A DNA stretch of 64,000 nt, from contig NZ_CAMFLA010000006.1 of NCBI RefSeq assembly GCF_945957525.1, forward strand, positions 62,001 through 126,000, written 5' to 3'. This document shows positions 52,360 to 61,474 of the stretch, piece after piece; within the stretch, counting starts at the first letter, position 1; each line of letters opens with the position of its first letter. A model generated the notes under the pieces. That model had not been told where the DNA came from. It did no database searches and worked only from the letters and a program-made list of their open reading frames with translations. The translations under genes were made by a program, and so were the position numbers. Source of the stretch: an uncultured Aquitalea sp. (GTDB lineage Bacteria; Pseudomonadota; Gammaproteobacteria; Burkholderiales; Chromobacteriaceae).

Positions 52360-53544
52360 TCAGCTCAATCCGCGCGCCAGATCGGTTTTCAGATCACCGG
52401 CATATTCCAGCCCCACTGCCACGCGAATCAGACCTTCCTCGATGCCCGCTTTCAGCCGCACTTCCGGCGCAACGCGGGCATGCGTGGTGGAAGCCGGGTG
52501 AGTGATGGTGCTCTTTACATCGCCCAGATTGGCTGTGCGAGAAATCACCTGCACGCCATCCACCACCTTCCAGGCCGCCGCGCGACCGCCCTTCACGACG
52601 AAAGACACCACCGCGCCGCCGCTCTTTTGCTGACGCAGGGCCAGTTCGTGCTGCGGATGGCTGGGCAGCCCGGGGTAAAACACTTTTTCTACCGCGGGAT
52701 GCGCCTCCAGCCACTTGGCCAACTCCAAGGCATTGGTGGATTGCTTCTCCATGCGCAAATGCAGGGTCTCCAGGCCCGACAGCAACACCCAGGCGTTGAA
52801 CGGGGCCAGCGTCGGACCCGCCGTGCGCACATGCAGGTATACCTGCTCGATCAGCGCATCGCCGCCAACCACCGCACCGCCCAGCACGCGACCATGACCA
52901 TCCAGGTACTTGGTAGCGGAATGCACCACGAGGTCCGCGCCCAGCTTGATGGGCTGCTGCAAGGCCGGCGAACAGAAACAGTTGTCCACCACCAGCAGGG
53001 CCCCATGCGCGTGGGCGATATCCGCCACGGCGGCGATATCGGCCACTTCAGTCAGCGGGTTGGAGGGTGTTTCCAGGAAAAACACCTTGGTATTGGGCTT
53101 CACCGCCGCCTGCCAGGCCGCCAGATCGGTAGCGTCGACAAAGGAGGTTTCCACGCCGAACTTTGCCAGCAAACCGGAGAACAGATTGGTGGTGGAACCA
53201 AACAGGCTTTGCGACGACACGATATGATCGCCCGCCTTCAGCAAGGTGAGCATGGTGGCCTGAATGGCGGCCATGCCGCTGGATGTGGCAATGGCGCGCT
53301 CGGCCCCCTCCATGACAGCCAGGCGCTGCTGAAAAGCGGTGACCGTAGGATTGGTGAAACGGGAGTAGGTATAGCCTTCGATCTCGCCAAGAAACATGGC
53401 GGCCGCTTGCTCGGCGGACTCGTAAGTAAAGCTGGAGGTAAGATGCAGACTCTGGCTGTGTTCGCGATATTCGCTGGTTTCCCGCCCGGCGCGAATGGCC
53501 AGTGTTTCCGGGTGCAATTCGGGGATGTTGGTTTCAACTGACAT
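52360..53544 (-). CDS. metZ: O-succinylhomoserine sulfhydrylase
   Basis: PLP-dependent enzyme of methionine synthesis that converts O-succinylhomoserine and sulfide to homocysteine. The 394-residue protein belongs to the Cys/Met-metabolism family. The PLP lysine lies in LVVHSATKYLDGHGRVLGG near residue 203, with the N-terminal SQSLHLTSSFTYESAEQAAAMFLGEIEGYTYSRFTNPT typical of MetZ. The start at 53544 follows GAGAG; a longer frame to 53592 has no family sequence. It is monocistronic, between two terminators. The related O-acetylhomoserine and cystathionine enzymes are alternatives but fit less well. Confidence 0.92.
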   Translation of the reverse strand: MSVETNIPELHPETLAIRAGRETSEYREHSQSLHLTSSFTYESAEQAAAMFLGEIEGYTYSRFTNPTVTAFQQRLAVMEGAERAIATSSGMAAIQATMLTLLKAGDHIVSSQSLFGSTTNLFSGLLAKFGVETSFVDATDLAAWQAAVKPNTKVFFLETPSNPLTEVADIAAVADIAHAHGALLVVDNCFCSPALQQPIKLGADLVVHSATKYLDGHGRVLGGAVVGGDALIEQVYLHVRTAGPTLAPFNAWVLLSGLETLHLRMEKQSTNALELAKWLEAHPAVEKVFYPGLPSHPQHELALRQQKSGGAVVSFVVKGGRAAAWKVVDGVQVISRTANLGDVKSTITHPASTTHARVAPEVRLKAGIEEGLIRVAVGLEYAGDLKTDLARGLS

Positions 53545-53682
53545 GATGACTCTCGTTATTGTGCGGGCCGCCAAGCGGCATGCTTGCGGCAATGCCGTCT
53601 ATATTGCCTGATCGCGGCACTTTTTTTAAATCACAGTCTGTCATAAGCATCGCGACATCCGGCAACGTTTGCCGAAGATATG

Positions 53683-53708
53683 AAAAAACCGGCCCGCAAG
53701 GCCGGTTT
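53683..53708 (-). terminator. Rho-independent terminator of purF
   Basis: AAACCGGC (53686-53693) and GCCGGTTT (53701-53708) form an 8-bp stem, followed on the minus strand by a run of T. It lies about 40 bases past the purF stop. Confidence 0.85.
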
Positions 53709-53747
53709 CCTGTTTGCAAAAGCCGCCAGCGGGGCAGCCTTGAAACA

Positions 53748-55283
53748 TCAGATCAGATTCTGCTCGGCCACATTCAGATTAAGGTCGATCATCTGCGAAC
53801 TGGTGGGCTCTTCCTTGCCGCCCTTGCTTTCCTGACGGGCATTCTCGATAGCGTCCAGATACGCGTCATCAATATCGCCGGTGATGTATTCGCCGTTGAA
53901 ACAAGAGGTTTCGAAGTGATTCAGCTCCGGATTCACCGAATGCACCGCTTCTTTCAGCGAGTCCAAATCCTGATAGATCACCGCATCTGCGCCGATTTCA
54001 CGCGCGATATCCTCCTCGGTGCGACCGGTTGCCAACAATTCAGCGCGGGTCGGCATGTCGATGCCGTACACATTGGGGAAACGCACGGCCGGCGCGGCCG
54101 ACGCAAAGTACACCTTGCGTGCGCCGGCATCGCGCGCCATCTGCACGATTTCCTTGGAGGTGGTGCCGCGCACTATGGAGTCGTCCACCAGCAGTACGTT
54201 GCGATCCTTGAATTCGCAAGCCACCGGATTGAGTTTCTGCCGCACGGACTTCTTGCGCACGGCCTGGCCCGGCATGATGAAGGTGCGACCGATATAACGG
54301 TTCTTGATGAAACCTTCGCGGTACGGCAGGCCAAGGTGATTGGCCAGTTGCAGCGCGCTGGGGCGGCTGGTGTCAGGAATCGGCATCACGACGTCAATGT
54401 CGATCGCCGGCAGCACGCGGCGCACCTTGTCCGCCAGCTTTTCACCCATCACGATACGGGCCTGATAAACCGATGCGCCGTCAATGACGGAATCAGGACG
54501 GGCAAAGTACACGTATTCAAACAGGCAAGGCGCGTGACGGGCGTTGGCCGAACAGCTGCGTGCATGAAACTGGCCGTCGAAGGTGACAAACACGCCCTCG
54601 CCCGGCTGCACGTCGCGCAGGATGGAGAAGCCGGAGCAATCGAGCGCCACCGACTCGGAAGCAAACATATATTCGGTCTTGCCGCTGGCTTCGCTGGTGC
54701 CGATCACCAAAGGACGAATACCGTTGGGGTCGCGGAAAGCCACCAGACCGTAGCCGGCGATGAGAGCCACCACGGCATAGGCGCCGCGCACGCGGCGATG
54801 AACGGCCTCGACTGCGCCGAATACCGCGTCCTCGCTCAACTCGAAGCCTTTTACCCGAGTGGCGATTTCATGGGCGAACACGTTCAGCAGCACTTCGGAG
54901 TCCGAGTTGGTGTTGATGTGGCGCAGATCATGACGGAACATGTCGGCCTTCAACTCTTCGGTGTTGGTGAGGTTGCCGTTGTGGGCCAGTACGATGCCGA
55001 ACGGCGAGTTCACATAGAAAGGCTGTGCCTCGGCCAGGCTGGAGGCCGAACCGGCGGTGGGGTAACGCACATGCGCAATGCCGGCGTTGCCCATCAGCGA
55101 GCGCATGTTTCGGGTGCGGAAAACGTCGCGCACCATGCCGCTGCCCTTGTGCATATGAAAGGTCTTGCCACTGGCGGTAACGATACCGGCGGCATCCTGA
55201 CCGCGATGCTGCAGTACCTGCAGGCCGTCATACAGCAACTGGTTGACGGGGGTCTGCCCTACCACGCCTAGAATTCCACACAT
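53748..55283 (-). CDS. purF: Amidophosphoribosyltransferase PurF
   Basis: First committed enzyme of purine synthesis, making phosphoribosylamine from PRPP and glutamine; 511 residues. Cys2 (MCGILGVVG), which becomes the N-terminal nucleophile after removal of Met, begins the glutamine amidotransferase domain ([11 protein letters not shown]). The PRPP-binding loop is [18 protein letters not shown] near residue 370. The upstream cvpA gene is separated by 84 bases containing a strong terminator. Confidence 0.97.
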   Translation of the reverse strand: MCGILGVVGQTPVNQLLYDGLQVLQHRGQDAAGIVTASGKTFHMHKGSGMVRDVFRTRNMRSLMGNAGIAHVRYPTAGSASSLAEAQPFYVNSPFGIVLAHNGNLTNTEELKADMFRHDLRHINTNSDSEVLLNVFAHEIATRVKGFELSEDAVFGAVEAVHRRVRGAYAVVALIAGYGLVAFRDPNGIRPLVIGTSEASGKTEYMFASESVALDCSGFSILRDVQPGEGVFVTFDGQFHARSCSANARHAPCLFEYVYFARPDSVIDGASVYQARIVMGEKLADKVRRVLPAIDIDVVMPIPDTSRPSALQLANHLGLPYREGFIKNRYIGRTFIMPGQAVRKKSVRQKLNPVACEFKDRNVLLVDDSIVRGTTSKEIVQMARDAGARKVYFASAAPAVRFPNVYGIDMPTRAELLATGRTEEDIAREIGADAVIYQDLDSLKEAVHSVNPELNHFETSCFNGEYITGDIDDAYLDAIENARQESKGGKEEPTSSQMIDLNLNVAEQNLI

Positions 55284-55337
55284 GCTCTACTCTCTCTTCC
55301 CAACTACCCAGGTTTCAACGCAAACCGTCCAGCCATG

Positions 55338-55382
55338 AAAAAAGGCGGAAATCTTGAAGTGAAGATATCAAGATATTCCGCC
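55338..55382 (-). terminator. Terminator overlapping the cvpA stop codon
   Basis: On the minus strand GGCGGAATATCTTGA and TCAAGATTTCCGCC form a stem of about 14 pairs with one bulge, followed by TTTTTT (55338-55343). The first arm contains the last codons and stop of cvpA. This isolates purF from cvpA transcription unless it is read through or regulated. Confidence 0.8.
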
Positions 55383-55886
55383 TGTTTCCGCCTGTCCGGT
55401 GTAATTCAGGTGATCGGCCATCATGGCCGGCAACCATGGCCTCAATGACAAGGCCAGTGTTTCGAATGGAGCGGCCAATACCGCATTCCTCCACATCGGC
55501 TGGCGGGGAAGGTCGCTCAACCCGCCAATCAGCACCAGCGCCGTAACCAGTACCAGCCCTCTGGCCAGACCGAACACGGCGCCCAAAAATCGGTTTACAC
55601 CACCCAGCCCGGTCGAGTCCAAAAGACTGGTCAGCGTAATGCGCAGCAAGGCCGTTGCCAGCCAAGCCAGGAAAAACAGCGCCACAAAAGACGCCACCAA
55701 CCTCAAGCCCTCGGAGGGCACGGAGGCCGGCATGAAGGCCGACACGCTGGGCGCGAACTCTTTGGCGCACCAGAAAGCCAGCAGCCAGGAGCCAAGCGAC
55801 AACACCTCGGCCACCAGCCCACGGATCAGCGCCACCAGCACCGAGCCGGCGATGATCGCGATGACGATATAGTCGAAAGCGGTCAT
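55368..55886 (-). CDS. cvpA: CvpA family protein
   Basis: A 172-residue inner-membrane protein with four hydrophobic segments (DYIVIAIIAGSVLVALIRGLVAEVLSLGSWLLAFWCA; GLRLVASFVALFFLAWLATALL; RFLGAVFGLARGLVLVTALVLI). CvpA is needed for colicin V production and envelope tolerance in enteric bacteria. It stands between the SPOR protein and purF, its classical place. The stop codon lies inside the terminator stem at 55338-55382. Confidence 0.92.
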   Translation of the reverse strand: MTAFDYIVIAIIAGSVLVALIRGLVAEVLSLGSWLLAFWCAKEFAPSVSAFMPASVPSEGLRLVASFVALFFLAWLATALLRITLTSLLDSTGLGGVNRFLGAVFGLARGLVLVTALVLIGGLSDLPRQPMWRNAVLAAPFETLALSLRPWLPAMMADHLNYTGQAETGGIS

Positions 55887-55893
55887 TCAGGCC

Positions 55894-56793
55894 TTATTTG
55901 TTGACGATGATGCCCGACACGCCGGCATGGGACAGCTTCTGCAGGGCGGCTTCGGCTTCGGCGCGGCTGGCAAAAGGCCCCACCCGCACGCGGGTGACTT
56001 CGCCCTTGCTGGTTTGCACCTTGCTGAAGTGCGCGGAAACGCCAATCGACGACAGCTTGGCCTTCAAAGCGTCGGCCTTGGCCGGATCGGACAGGGCCGC
56101 AAGCTGGATCACCGGTTTGCCGCTGGCGGCATTATCCACTTTTTCCGGCTTGTTCGCCGTATTTTTCTTCGGCGTCGGCGCGGCGTCCGCGCCGTCGAAG
56201 CGGCCCTCAAGAATGGCGGCCGGATCAGGCTGCTTGTGCGGTTTGGCCGGTTCGGCGACTGCTGGTTTTTCCGTTTTGGCGGGCTTCGCGGGCGCGTGCT
56301 CGGCAGGCTTGCTGGCGGTTTTTTTCGGCTCCGGCTTCTTCACCGGCTCCGCGGGCGGCTCAGCAGGCTTGTTCGGTTTCACGGTCTGGGCGACCGCGGC
56401 GCCGGCGGCGACACCAGCCACAGCGCCCACCACGGGGGCCGCCACAACCGGCTTGGGCTTGTCTTCCGGCTCAACCGTCGCCAGCGAAGCCGGCAACTGC
56501 GTGCCGGCGGCAACGGCAGGCGCGGAAGCCTCGGTCGCCTTGGGCGCGGATGCGCCTGCCTTGGCAGCGGGCGCGGAAGCGTTGCCGACCGGCGGCAACG
56601 CCGTATCGGGCAAGGGACCAGAGGACTCGCTGACGATTTCCACCGACTCCGGCTTCATTTGCTGATCCGGCAGGTGGCCCACCACGTTCCACAGCACGCC
56701 GGTGGATACGCTGACCAGCACGATGGCGCCCACCAGCCGGCGGCGCGCCCGTTTGCGAAGCAGTATCAGTTCGTCGTGTGCGGAAAGTGCCAT
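55894..56793 (-). CDS. SPOR-domain protein, DedD-like
   Basis: A 299-residue bitopic membrane protein: a short basic cytoplasmic start, one membrane helix (VGAIVLVSVSTGVLWNVVG, about 21-39), a long Ala/Pro/Lys-rich linker (about 60-215) and a C-terminal SPOR domain (GKPVIQLAALSDPAKADALKAKLSSIGVSAHF...TRVRVGPFASRAEAEAALQKL). SPOR domains bind denuded septal peptidoglycan, so the protein is likely recruited to the division site. It is seven bases from both folC and cvpA, the usual folC-dedD-cvpA-purF order. Confidence 0.92.
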   Translation of the reverse strand: MALSAHDELILLRKRARRRLVGAIVLVSVSTGVLWNVVGHLPDQQMKPESVEIVSESSGPLPDTALPPVGNASAPAAKAGASAPKATEASAPAVAAGTQLPASLATVEPEDKPKPVVAAPVVGAVAGVAAGAAVAQTVKPNKPAEPPAEPVKKPEPKKTASKPAEHAPAKPAKTEKPAVAEPAKPHKQPDPAAILEGRFDGADAAPTPKKNTANKPEKVDNAASGKPVIQLAALSDPAKADALKAKLSSIGVSAHFSKVQTSKGEVTRVRVGPFASRAEAEAALQKLSHAGVSGIIVNK

Positions 56794-56800
56794 TCAGTCC

Positions 56801-58066
56801 TCAATGTTTGCGCTGTCGGGCTTCCATGACCTCGGCCACGGTGTGAAACGACCCGAAAACAGTGATTCTATCATTCTCGCCCGCCGCGGATAAGGCGGAC
56901 CGCCATGCGTCGGCCATGGTTTTGTGCGCATGCACCTGCTGCAGCCCCATCGCCTTGAGACGTTCGGCGATGACTTCGCCGCTCTGGCCACGCGGCATGT
57001 CCAGTCCGCCCACATGCCATTGGTCGAACTCATCACGCGCCAGTTCCACCACGGCTTCAAGATCCTTGTCCGCCAGCATGGAAAACACGGCAATGCGGTT
57101 TTCGGCAAACGGCAGCTGGCGCAGGCTGGCCGTCATGGCCTTGACCGCGTGCGGGTTGTGTCCCACGTCCAGCACCACTACCGGACGGCCGGGCAGCACC
57201 TGGAAACGGCCTGGCCAATCCACCTCCACCAAACCCTGTTTCACCGCGCCGATGCCTACCGGCAAACGCTCGCGCAGGCACTCGAGCGCTGCCAGCGCGG
57301 CAGCGGCGTTGCCCAACTGGTAGCCGCCACGCAGGGCCGGCATGGGCAAAGCGTGCCGACGCGAATCGCCCATGCTGAACGACCACTGGTTATCCATGCG
57401 GCTGTAGTTGTAGTCGCGTCCCACCAGCTTCAATTCCGCACCGATGGCGGTTGCATGCGCCAGCAGGCGGGCCGGCGGATTGGGGTCGGCGCAGATGGCG
57501 GGTTTGCCGGCGCGGTAGATGCCGGCTTTCTCGAAACCAATATCTTCTCGGTTGTCGCCCAGAATGGCGGCGTGGTCGATATCCACGCTCACCACCACGG
57601 CCACGTCCGGATCAAACAGGTTGACGGCATCCAGGCGGCCGCCCAAGCCCACTTCCATGATGGCCACGTCTACCCGCTCTTCCATGAAAGCGTGCATGGC
57701 GCCGAGCGTGCCAAACTCAAAATAGGTCAGCGAGACATCGCCGCGCGCGGCGTCGATGGCGGCAAAGCTGCGCATAATGCGTTCGTCGCCCACCGGGGCG
57801 AGGTTGATCGCCACCCGCTCGTTGTAGCGCAGGATGTGCGGCGAGGTGTAGGTGCCCACCTTGAACCCAGCGCGCTGCAGCATGGTGGACAGCATGGCGC
57901 AGACCGAGCCCTTGCCGTTGGTGCCGGCGACGGTGATGACCGGGAAGCTTGGCCGCAGGGCCATGGCGTCGCGCACTTTGCCGACGCGCTCCAGGCCCAT
58001 GTCTATAGTGGTGAAGTGCAGGTTTTCCAGCCAGTGCAGCCAGTCGTCCAGTGTGGTGCGTTGCAT
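56801..58066 (-). CDS. folC: Folylpolyglutamate synthase / dihydrofolate synthase
   Basis: Adds glutamate to dihydropteroate and to tetrahydrofolate; 421 residues. The ATP loop is VITVAGTNGKGSVCAML near residue 44, followed by YTSPHILRYNERVAIN and a MurD-like central domain with VEVDWPGRFQVLPGRPVVVLDVGHNPHAVKAM. The ATG at 58066 fits the family N-terminus (TLDDWLHWLENLH) although its ribosome site is weak. It is two bases from the ygfX-like gene, so the two are coupled. Confidence 0.94.
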   Translation of the reverse strand: MQRTTLDDWLHWLENLHFTTIDMGLERVGKVRDAMALRPSFPVITVAGTNGKGSVCAMLSTMLQRAGFKVGTYTSPHILRYNERVAINLAPVGDERIMRSFAAIDAARGDVSLTYFEFGTLGAMHAFMEERVDVAIMEVGLGGRLDAVNLFDPDVAVVVSVDIDHAAILGDNREDIGFEKAGIYRAGKPAICADPNPPARLLAHATAIGAELKLVGRDYNYSRMDNQWSFSMGDSRRHALPMPALRGGYQLGNAAAALAALECLRERLPVGIGAVKQGLVEVDWPGRFQVLPGRPVVVLDVGHNPHAVKAMTASLRQLPFAENRIAVFSMLADKDLEAVVELARDEFDQWHVGGLDMPRGQSGEVIAERLKAMGLQQVHAHKTMADAWRSALSAAGENDRITVFGSFHTVAEVMEARQRKH

Positions 58067-58068
58067 GC

Positions 58069-58521
58069 TCAGGAGTCTGTTAGGGGCGCATCGCGATGCA
58101 GATCGCGCGCGCTGTGGAACCAGGAAAGATAAACGCGCAGTTTGCGCAGGCTGTCGGCATTGGCGCTGTCCGGCAGCAAGACCCAACTGCGACGCCGACC
58201 ATCGGCAACCGCGTTGACCACCGTCAGCCAGGGCATGACAAAGCTGTCTGGCGACAGCGTCAGCTCCAGCCGCCGGCCGCCCTCTTCGGCAAACATTCTG
58301 CCGTCCAGCTCCACCTGCAGGCTGCCCGCCCGGGGTAGCGCGCGCTGGCAGCGCAGCGCCCCCAACATGGCCGGCAAGCAGGCCCACCAATGGACGACTG
58401 GCAAATACAGCAGGCAAAGCAAGACAGCAGCGACGGCGCAGCCCCAAGTCAGCGCGGGGCCCAGCCGGGACGGGCGCAAGACCACCCGGAAAGGCGGCAG
58501 GCGACGACCGGATACGCTCAT
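58069..58521 (-). CDS. YgfX/CptA-like membrane protein
   Basis: A 150-residue protein with two adjacent membrane helices (about 26-60) and a soluble C-terminal part (LQVELDGRMFAEEGGRRLELTLSPDSFVMPWLTVV...WVLLPDSANADSLRKLRVYLSWF) resembling the YgfX family (DUF1434). In E. coli YgfX is encoded with SdhE (YgfY) and has been described as a toxin acting on FtsZ and MreB. Here no sdhE gene is adjacent; a small acidic gene lies 19 bases upstream instead. The family assignment is by pattern only. Confidence 0.7.
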   Translation of the reverse strand: MSVSGRRLPPFRVVLRPSRLGPALTWGCAVAAVLLCLLYLPVVHWWACLPAMLGALRCQRALPRAGSLQVELDGRMFAEEGGRRLELTLSPDSFVMPWLTVVNAVADGRRRSWVLLPDSANADSLRKLRVYLSWFHSARDLHRDAPLTDS

Positions 58522-58540
58522 TGGCGGTTCAAACCCATGA

Positions 58541-58900
58541 TCACAGATCGTGAGCCGGCATATTGGTGATGTCGCCTTCCACGCTGTCGATCACCGTGGA
58601 GTGGATTTCCACGTCGAACCATTCCCAGAAGGTTTTCAGCGACATGTCGGCCGGCCAGACCGCCTCATCGTCAAACCAGCTGGCCACTTCCATCTTGAAC
58701 AGCTGTTCGTAGATCTCGTCGATATGGGCTACCGCTTCTTCCGGCTGATTGAATTCCGGCAGCAGGATCACGGTGCAATCGCTGCGCAGGCTGTCCAGCG
58801 ACAGATCCACCATGTCCTCGTTGCCCGGCACGGCGTTCAGCCAGTCCAGAAAAGGTTGCTTGGGCTTGACGACGGCCACGGCGCGATCAACGAAATACAT
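58541..58900 (-). CDS. Conserved small acidic protein of unknown function
   Basis: A 119-residue acidic, tryptophan-containing cytoplasmic protein (starts MYFVDRAVAVVKPKQPFLDWLNAVPG; contains EVASWFDDEAVWPADMSLKTFWEWFDVEIHSTVID). I do not recognise a functional domain. It lies 19 bases upstream of the YgfX-like gene, facing away from uup, and seems to be first in the unit leading to folC. Its charge and position could suit a partner of the YgfX-like membrane protein, but that is speculation. Confidence 0.8.
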   Translation of the reverse strand: MYFVDRAVAVVKPKQPFLDWLNAVPGNEDMVDLSLDSLRSDCTVILLPEFNQPEEAVAHIDEIYEQLFKMEVASWFDDEAVWPADMSLKTFWEWFDVEIHSTVIDSVEGDITNMPAHDL

Positions 58901-59007
58901 GGTTTTCCTTTCAAAGCAGAATTGGCGCGCATTGTACCCCAGCGGGAAAAGCGTCGCACACGTGCATGCTACAATGGCGACCGTTTCCGATTATTACAAG
59001 ATGCGCC

Positions 59008-60921
59008 ATGGCTCTTATTTCCGTCGAGAAGGCTTGTCTCGCCTTCGGTCACCACGCCCTGCTGGACAATGTGGATTTTTCGCTGGACACAGGCGAAGTG
59101 GTCGGCCTGATCGGCCGCAACGGCGCGGGCAAGTCCTCGCTGCTGAAAAGCATTGCCGGCACGGTGGCGCTGGATGACGGTCGCGTCAACACCAAGGGCG
59201 ACGTCAAAGTGGCCTATGTGCCGCAAGAGCCCGAGTTTGCCGAAGGGCAAACCGTCTTCGACGCTGTGGCCGAGGGCCTGGGCGAACTCAAGGCCCTGCT
59301 GAGCGACTACCACCGCCTTACCCATCAACTGACCCAGGCTTCGGCCAACGCCGACGACTTGCTGGCCCGCATGGAAACCATCCAGCACCAGCTGGAGGCC
59401 CAGGGCGGCTGGCAGTTTGATGCCTTGATCACCACCACCCTGTCCCATCTGGGGCTGAATCCGGACACCCTCATCGCCGACCTGTCCGGCGGCTGGAAAA
59501 AACGCGTGGCGCTGGCTCGCGCGCTGGCCGCCAAGCCGGACGTGCTGCTGCTGGACGAACCCACCAACCATCTGGACGTATCCGCCATCGAATGGCTGGA
59601 AGGCCTGCTCAAGAGCTTCAGCGGCAGCGTGCTGCTGATCACCCACGACCGGCGCTTTCTCGACAACACCGCCAACCGCATCGTGGAGCTGGATCGCGGC
59701 CTGCTGCGCAGCTATCCGGGCAGTTTTTCCGCCTATCAGGTGCGCAAGGCGGAAGAAATCGCCATTGAAGAAGAGCAAAACCGCATTTTCGATAAATTCC
59801 ACGCGCAGGAAGAAGTGTGGATTCGCAAAGGCATCGAGGCGCGCCGCACCCGCAACGAAGGCCGCGTGCGCCGGCTGGAGGCCATCCGCCGCGAACGCTC
59901 CGCCCGCCGCGAACGCGTGGGCCAGGTGAACTTCCAGCTGGATGCGGGCGAACGCTCCGGCAAACTGGTGGCCGAGCTGGAACACGTCAGCAAGGGCTAT
60001 GACGGCAAGACGCTGATTCGCGACTTCACCACCCGCATCCTGCGCGGCGACAAGATCGGCCTGATCGGCCCCAACGGCGCCGGCAAGACCACCCTGCTCA
60101 AGCTCATTCTCGGTCAGCTGGAGCCCGACAGCGGCGTGGTAAAGCAAGGCACCAAGCTGGAAATCGCCTACTTCGACCAGTTCCGCGAACAACTGGACGA
60201 AGAAACCAGCGTGGCCGACATCATCAGCCAGGGCAACGACTTTGTCGAAATCGGCGGCGTGCGTAAACACGTGATGAGCTATCTGGAAGACTTCTTGTTT
60301 TCGCCGCAGCGCGCCCGCAGCCCGGTGCGCTCGCTGTCCGGCGGCGAACGCAACCGCCTGCTGCTGGCCCGGCTGTTCACCCGCCCCGCCAACGTGCTGG
60401 TGCTGGACGAACCTACCAACGACCTGGACATCGACACCCTGGAACTTCTGGAAGAGGTGATTGCCAACTATTCGGGTACGGTTTTCCTGGTCAGCCACGA
60501 CCGGGCCTTCCTCGACAACGTCGTTACCCAGGTCATCGCTTTTGAAGGCGAAGGCAGGCTGGAAGAATACCCGGGCGGCTATCAGGACTGGCTGGACACC
60601 AAGGCGCGCATGGCCGCCATGAAGCCTGCCGACGCGCCCAAAACCGTCGCCAGCGCGCCGGTTGCCGCGCGCCAGGACAAGCCCAAACCGGCCCGCAACA
60701 AGCTTTCCTATAATGAAACGCGGGAATTGGCCGCGCTGCCGGACGATATCGCGGCGCTGGAAACCGAGCAGGCCGAACTCAACCAGAAACTGCTGGACCC
60801 GGACTGCTACCGCAACACCCCCAAAGAAGCCGTACAGTGGCAACAACGCATCGAGGCCATCGATGAATTGCTGCTGGAAAAACTGGCGCGCTGGGAAGAA
60901 CTGGAGTCACGACTGAAATGA
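59008..60921 (+). CDS. uup: ABC-F family ATPase Uup
   Basis: A 637-residue cytoplasmic protein with two ABC ATPase domains and no membrane part, acting on ribosomes in this family. First domain: GRNGAGKSSLLKS, LSGGWKKRVALARAL, LLLDEPTNHLD. Second: GPNGAGKTTLLKL, LSGGERNRLLLARL, VLDEPTNDLD. Between them is a basic linker (RKGIEARRTRNEGRVRRLEAIRRERSARRERV). The C-terminal coiled coil (YNETRELAALPDDIAALETEQAELNQKLL) identifies Uup rather than EttA or YheS. Two dispersed 11-mers lie close together at 59235-59245 and 59339-59349 in opposite orientation. Confidence 0.93.
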   Translation: MALISVEKACLAFGHHALLDNVDFSLDTGEVVGLIGRNGAGKSSLLKSIAGTVALDDGRVNTKGDVKVAYVPQEPEFAEGQTVFDAVAEGLGELKALLSDYHRLTHQLTQASANADDLLARMETIQHQLEAQGGWQFDALITTTLSHLGLNPDTLIADLSGGWKKRVALARALAAKPDVLLLDEPTNHLDVSAIEWLEGLLKSFSGSVLLITHDRRFLDNTANRIVELDRGLLRSYPGSFSAYQVRKAEEIAIEEEQNRIFDKFHAQEEVWIRKGIEARRTRNEGRVRRLEAIRRERSARRERVGQVNFQLDAGERSGKLVAELEHVSKGYDGKTLIRDFTTRILRGDKIGLIGPNGAGKTTLLKLILGQLEPDSGVVKQGTKLEIAYFDQFREQLDEETSVADIISQGNDFVEIGGVRKHVMSYLEDFLFSPQRARSPVRSLSGGERNRLLLARLFTRPANVLVLDEPTNDLDIDTLELLEEVIANYSGTVFLVSHDRAFLDNVVTQVIAFEGEGRLEEYPGGYQDWLDTKARMAAMKPADAPKTVASAPVAARQDKPKPARNKLSYNETRELAALPDDIAALETEQAELNQKLLDPDCYRNTPKEAVQWQQRIEAIDELLLEKLARWEELESRLK

Positions 60922-61469
60922 GACCGACACGGCCCGAAACTGCCCTGCTGAACCGCCGCGCCGCGCTGCGCGGTGCGCTGATGGCCTCCGCCGCCTTGCT
61001 GCTGGCAGCCTGCGGCACCACCAAAAAGCCGACGCAGACCGCCAAACCCCGCCCTTCTCAGGACAAAACCCTGTCCGCGCTGAAGGCTGACGGCGCGGGC
61101 CGTGAAATCCTCATGTACACCTTGGGTCTGCTGGACCTCGACTACAAATTCGGCGGCGGCAACCCGGAGGCCGGTCTCGATTGCAGCGGCATGGTCAGTT
61201 ATATCTACCAGAACGCCGTTGGCGTGAAGTTGCCCCACAACGCTGCGCAGATCGCCGGTCTGGCCCGTCCCGTCAGCAACAGTCAGATGCAGGTGGGGGA
61301 CTTGGTGTTCTTCAACACCATGAACCGCTCCTTCTCCCACATGGGCATCTACATCGGCGACAGCAAGTTCGTCCATGCGCCGCGCACCAACAGCACCATA
61401 CGCGTGGACCGGCTGGACAACAGCTATTTCTCCGCCCGCTACGAGGGCGCGCGCACCCTGTTCTCCTGA
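60918..61469 (+). CDS. NlpC/P60 (C40) peptidase lipoprotein
   Basis: A 183-residue cell-wall peptidase. The signal region ends in the lipobox LLAAC (Cys33) and contains a twin-arginine-like NRRAALRG, so it may be a Tat-exported lipoprotein. The catalytic Cys is in GLDCSGMVSYIYQ, the His in FSHMGIYIGD and the third polar residue in KFVHAPRTN, as in C40 endopeptidases that cut peptide stems. The ATG overlaps the uup stop by four bases, so it is translationally coupled to a ribosome factor, an odd pairing. Confidence 0.9.
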   Translation: MRPTRPETALLNRRAALRGALMASAALLLAACGTTKKPTQTAKPRPSQDKTLSALKADGAGREILMYTLGLLDLDYKFGGGNPEAGLDCSGMVSYIYQNAVGVKLPHNAAQIAGLARPVSNSQMQVGDLVFFNTMNRSFSHMGIYIGDSKFVHAPRTNSTIRVDRLDNSYFSARYEGARTLFS

Positions 61470-61474
61470 GCGCC

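Noticed and set aside
53545-53682. Possible SAM-II (SAM-alpha) riboswitch in front of metZ
   Set aside because: GTGATTTAAA and a small hairpin (53588-53608) recall parts of that motif, but the conserved loop and pseudoknot sequences could not be aligned.
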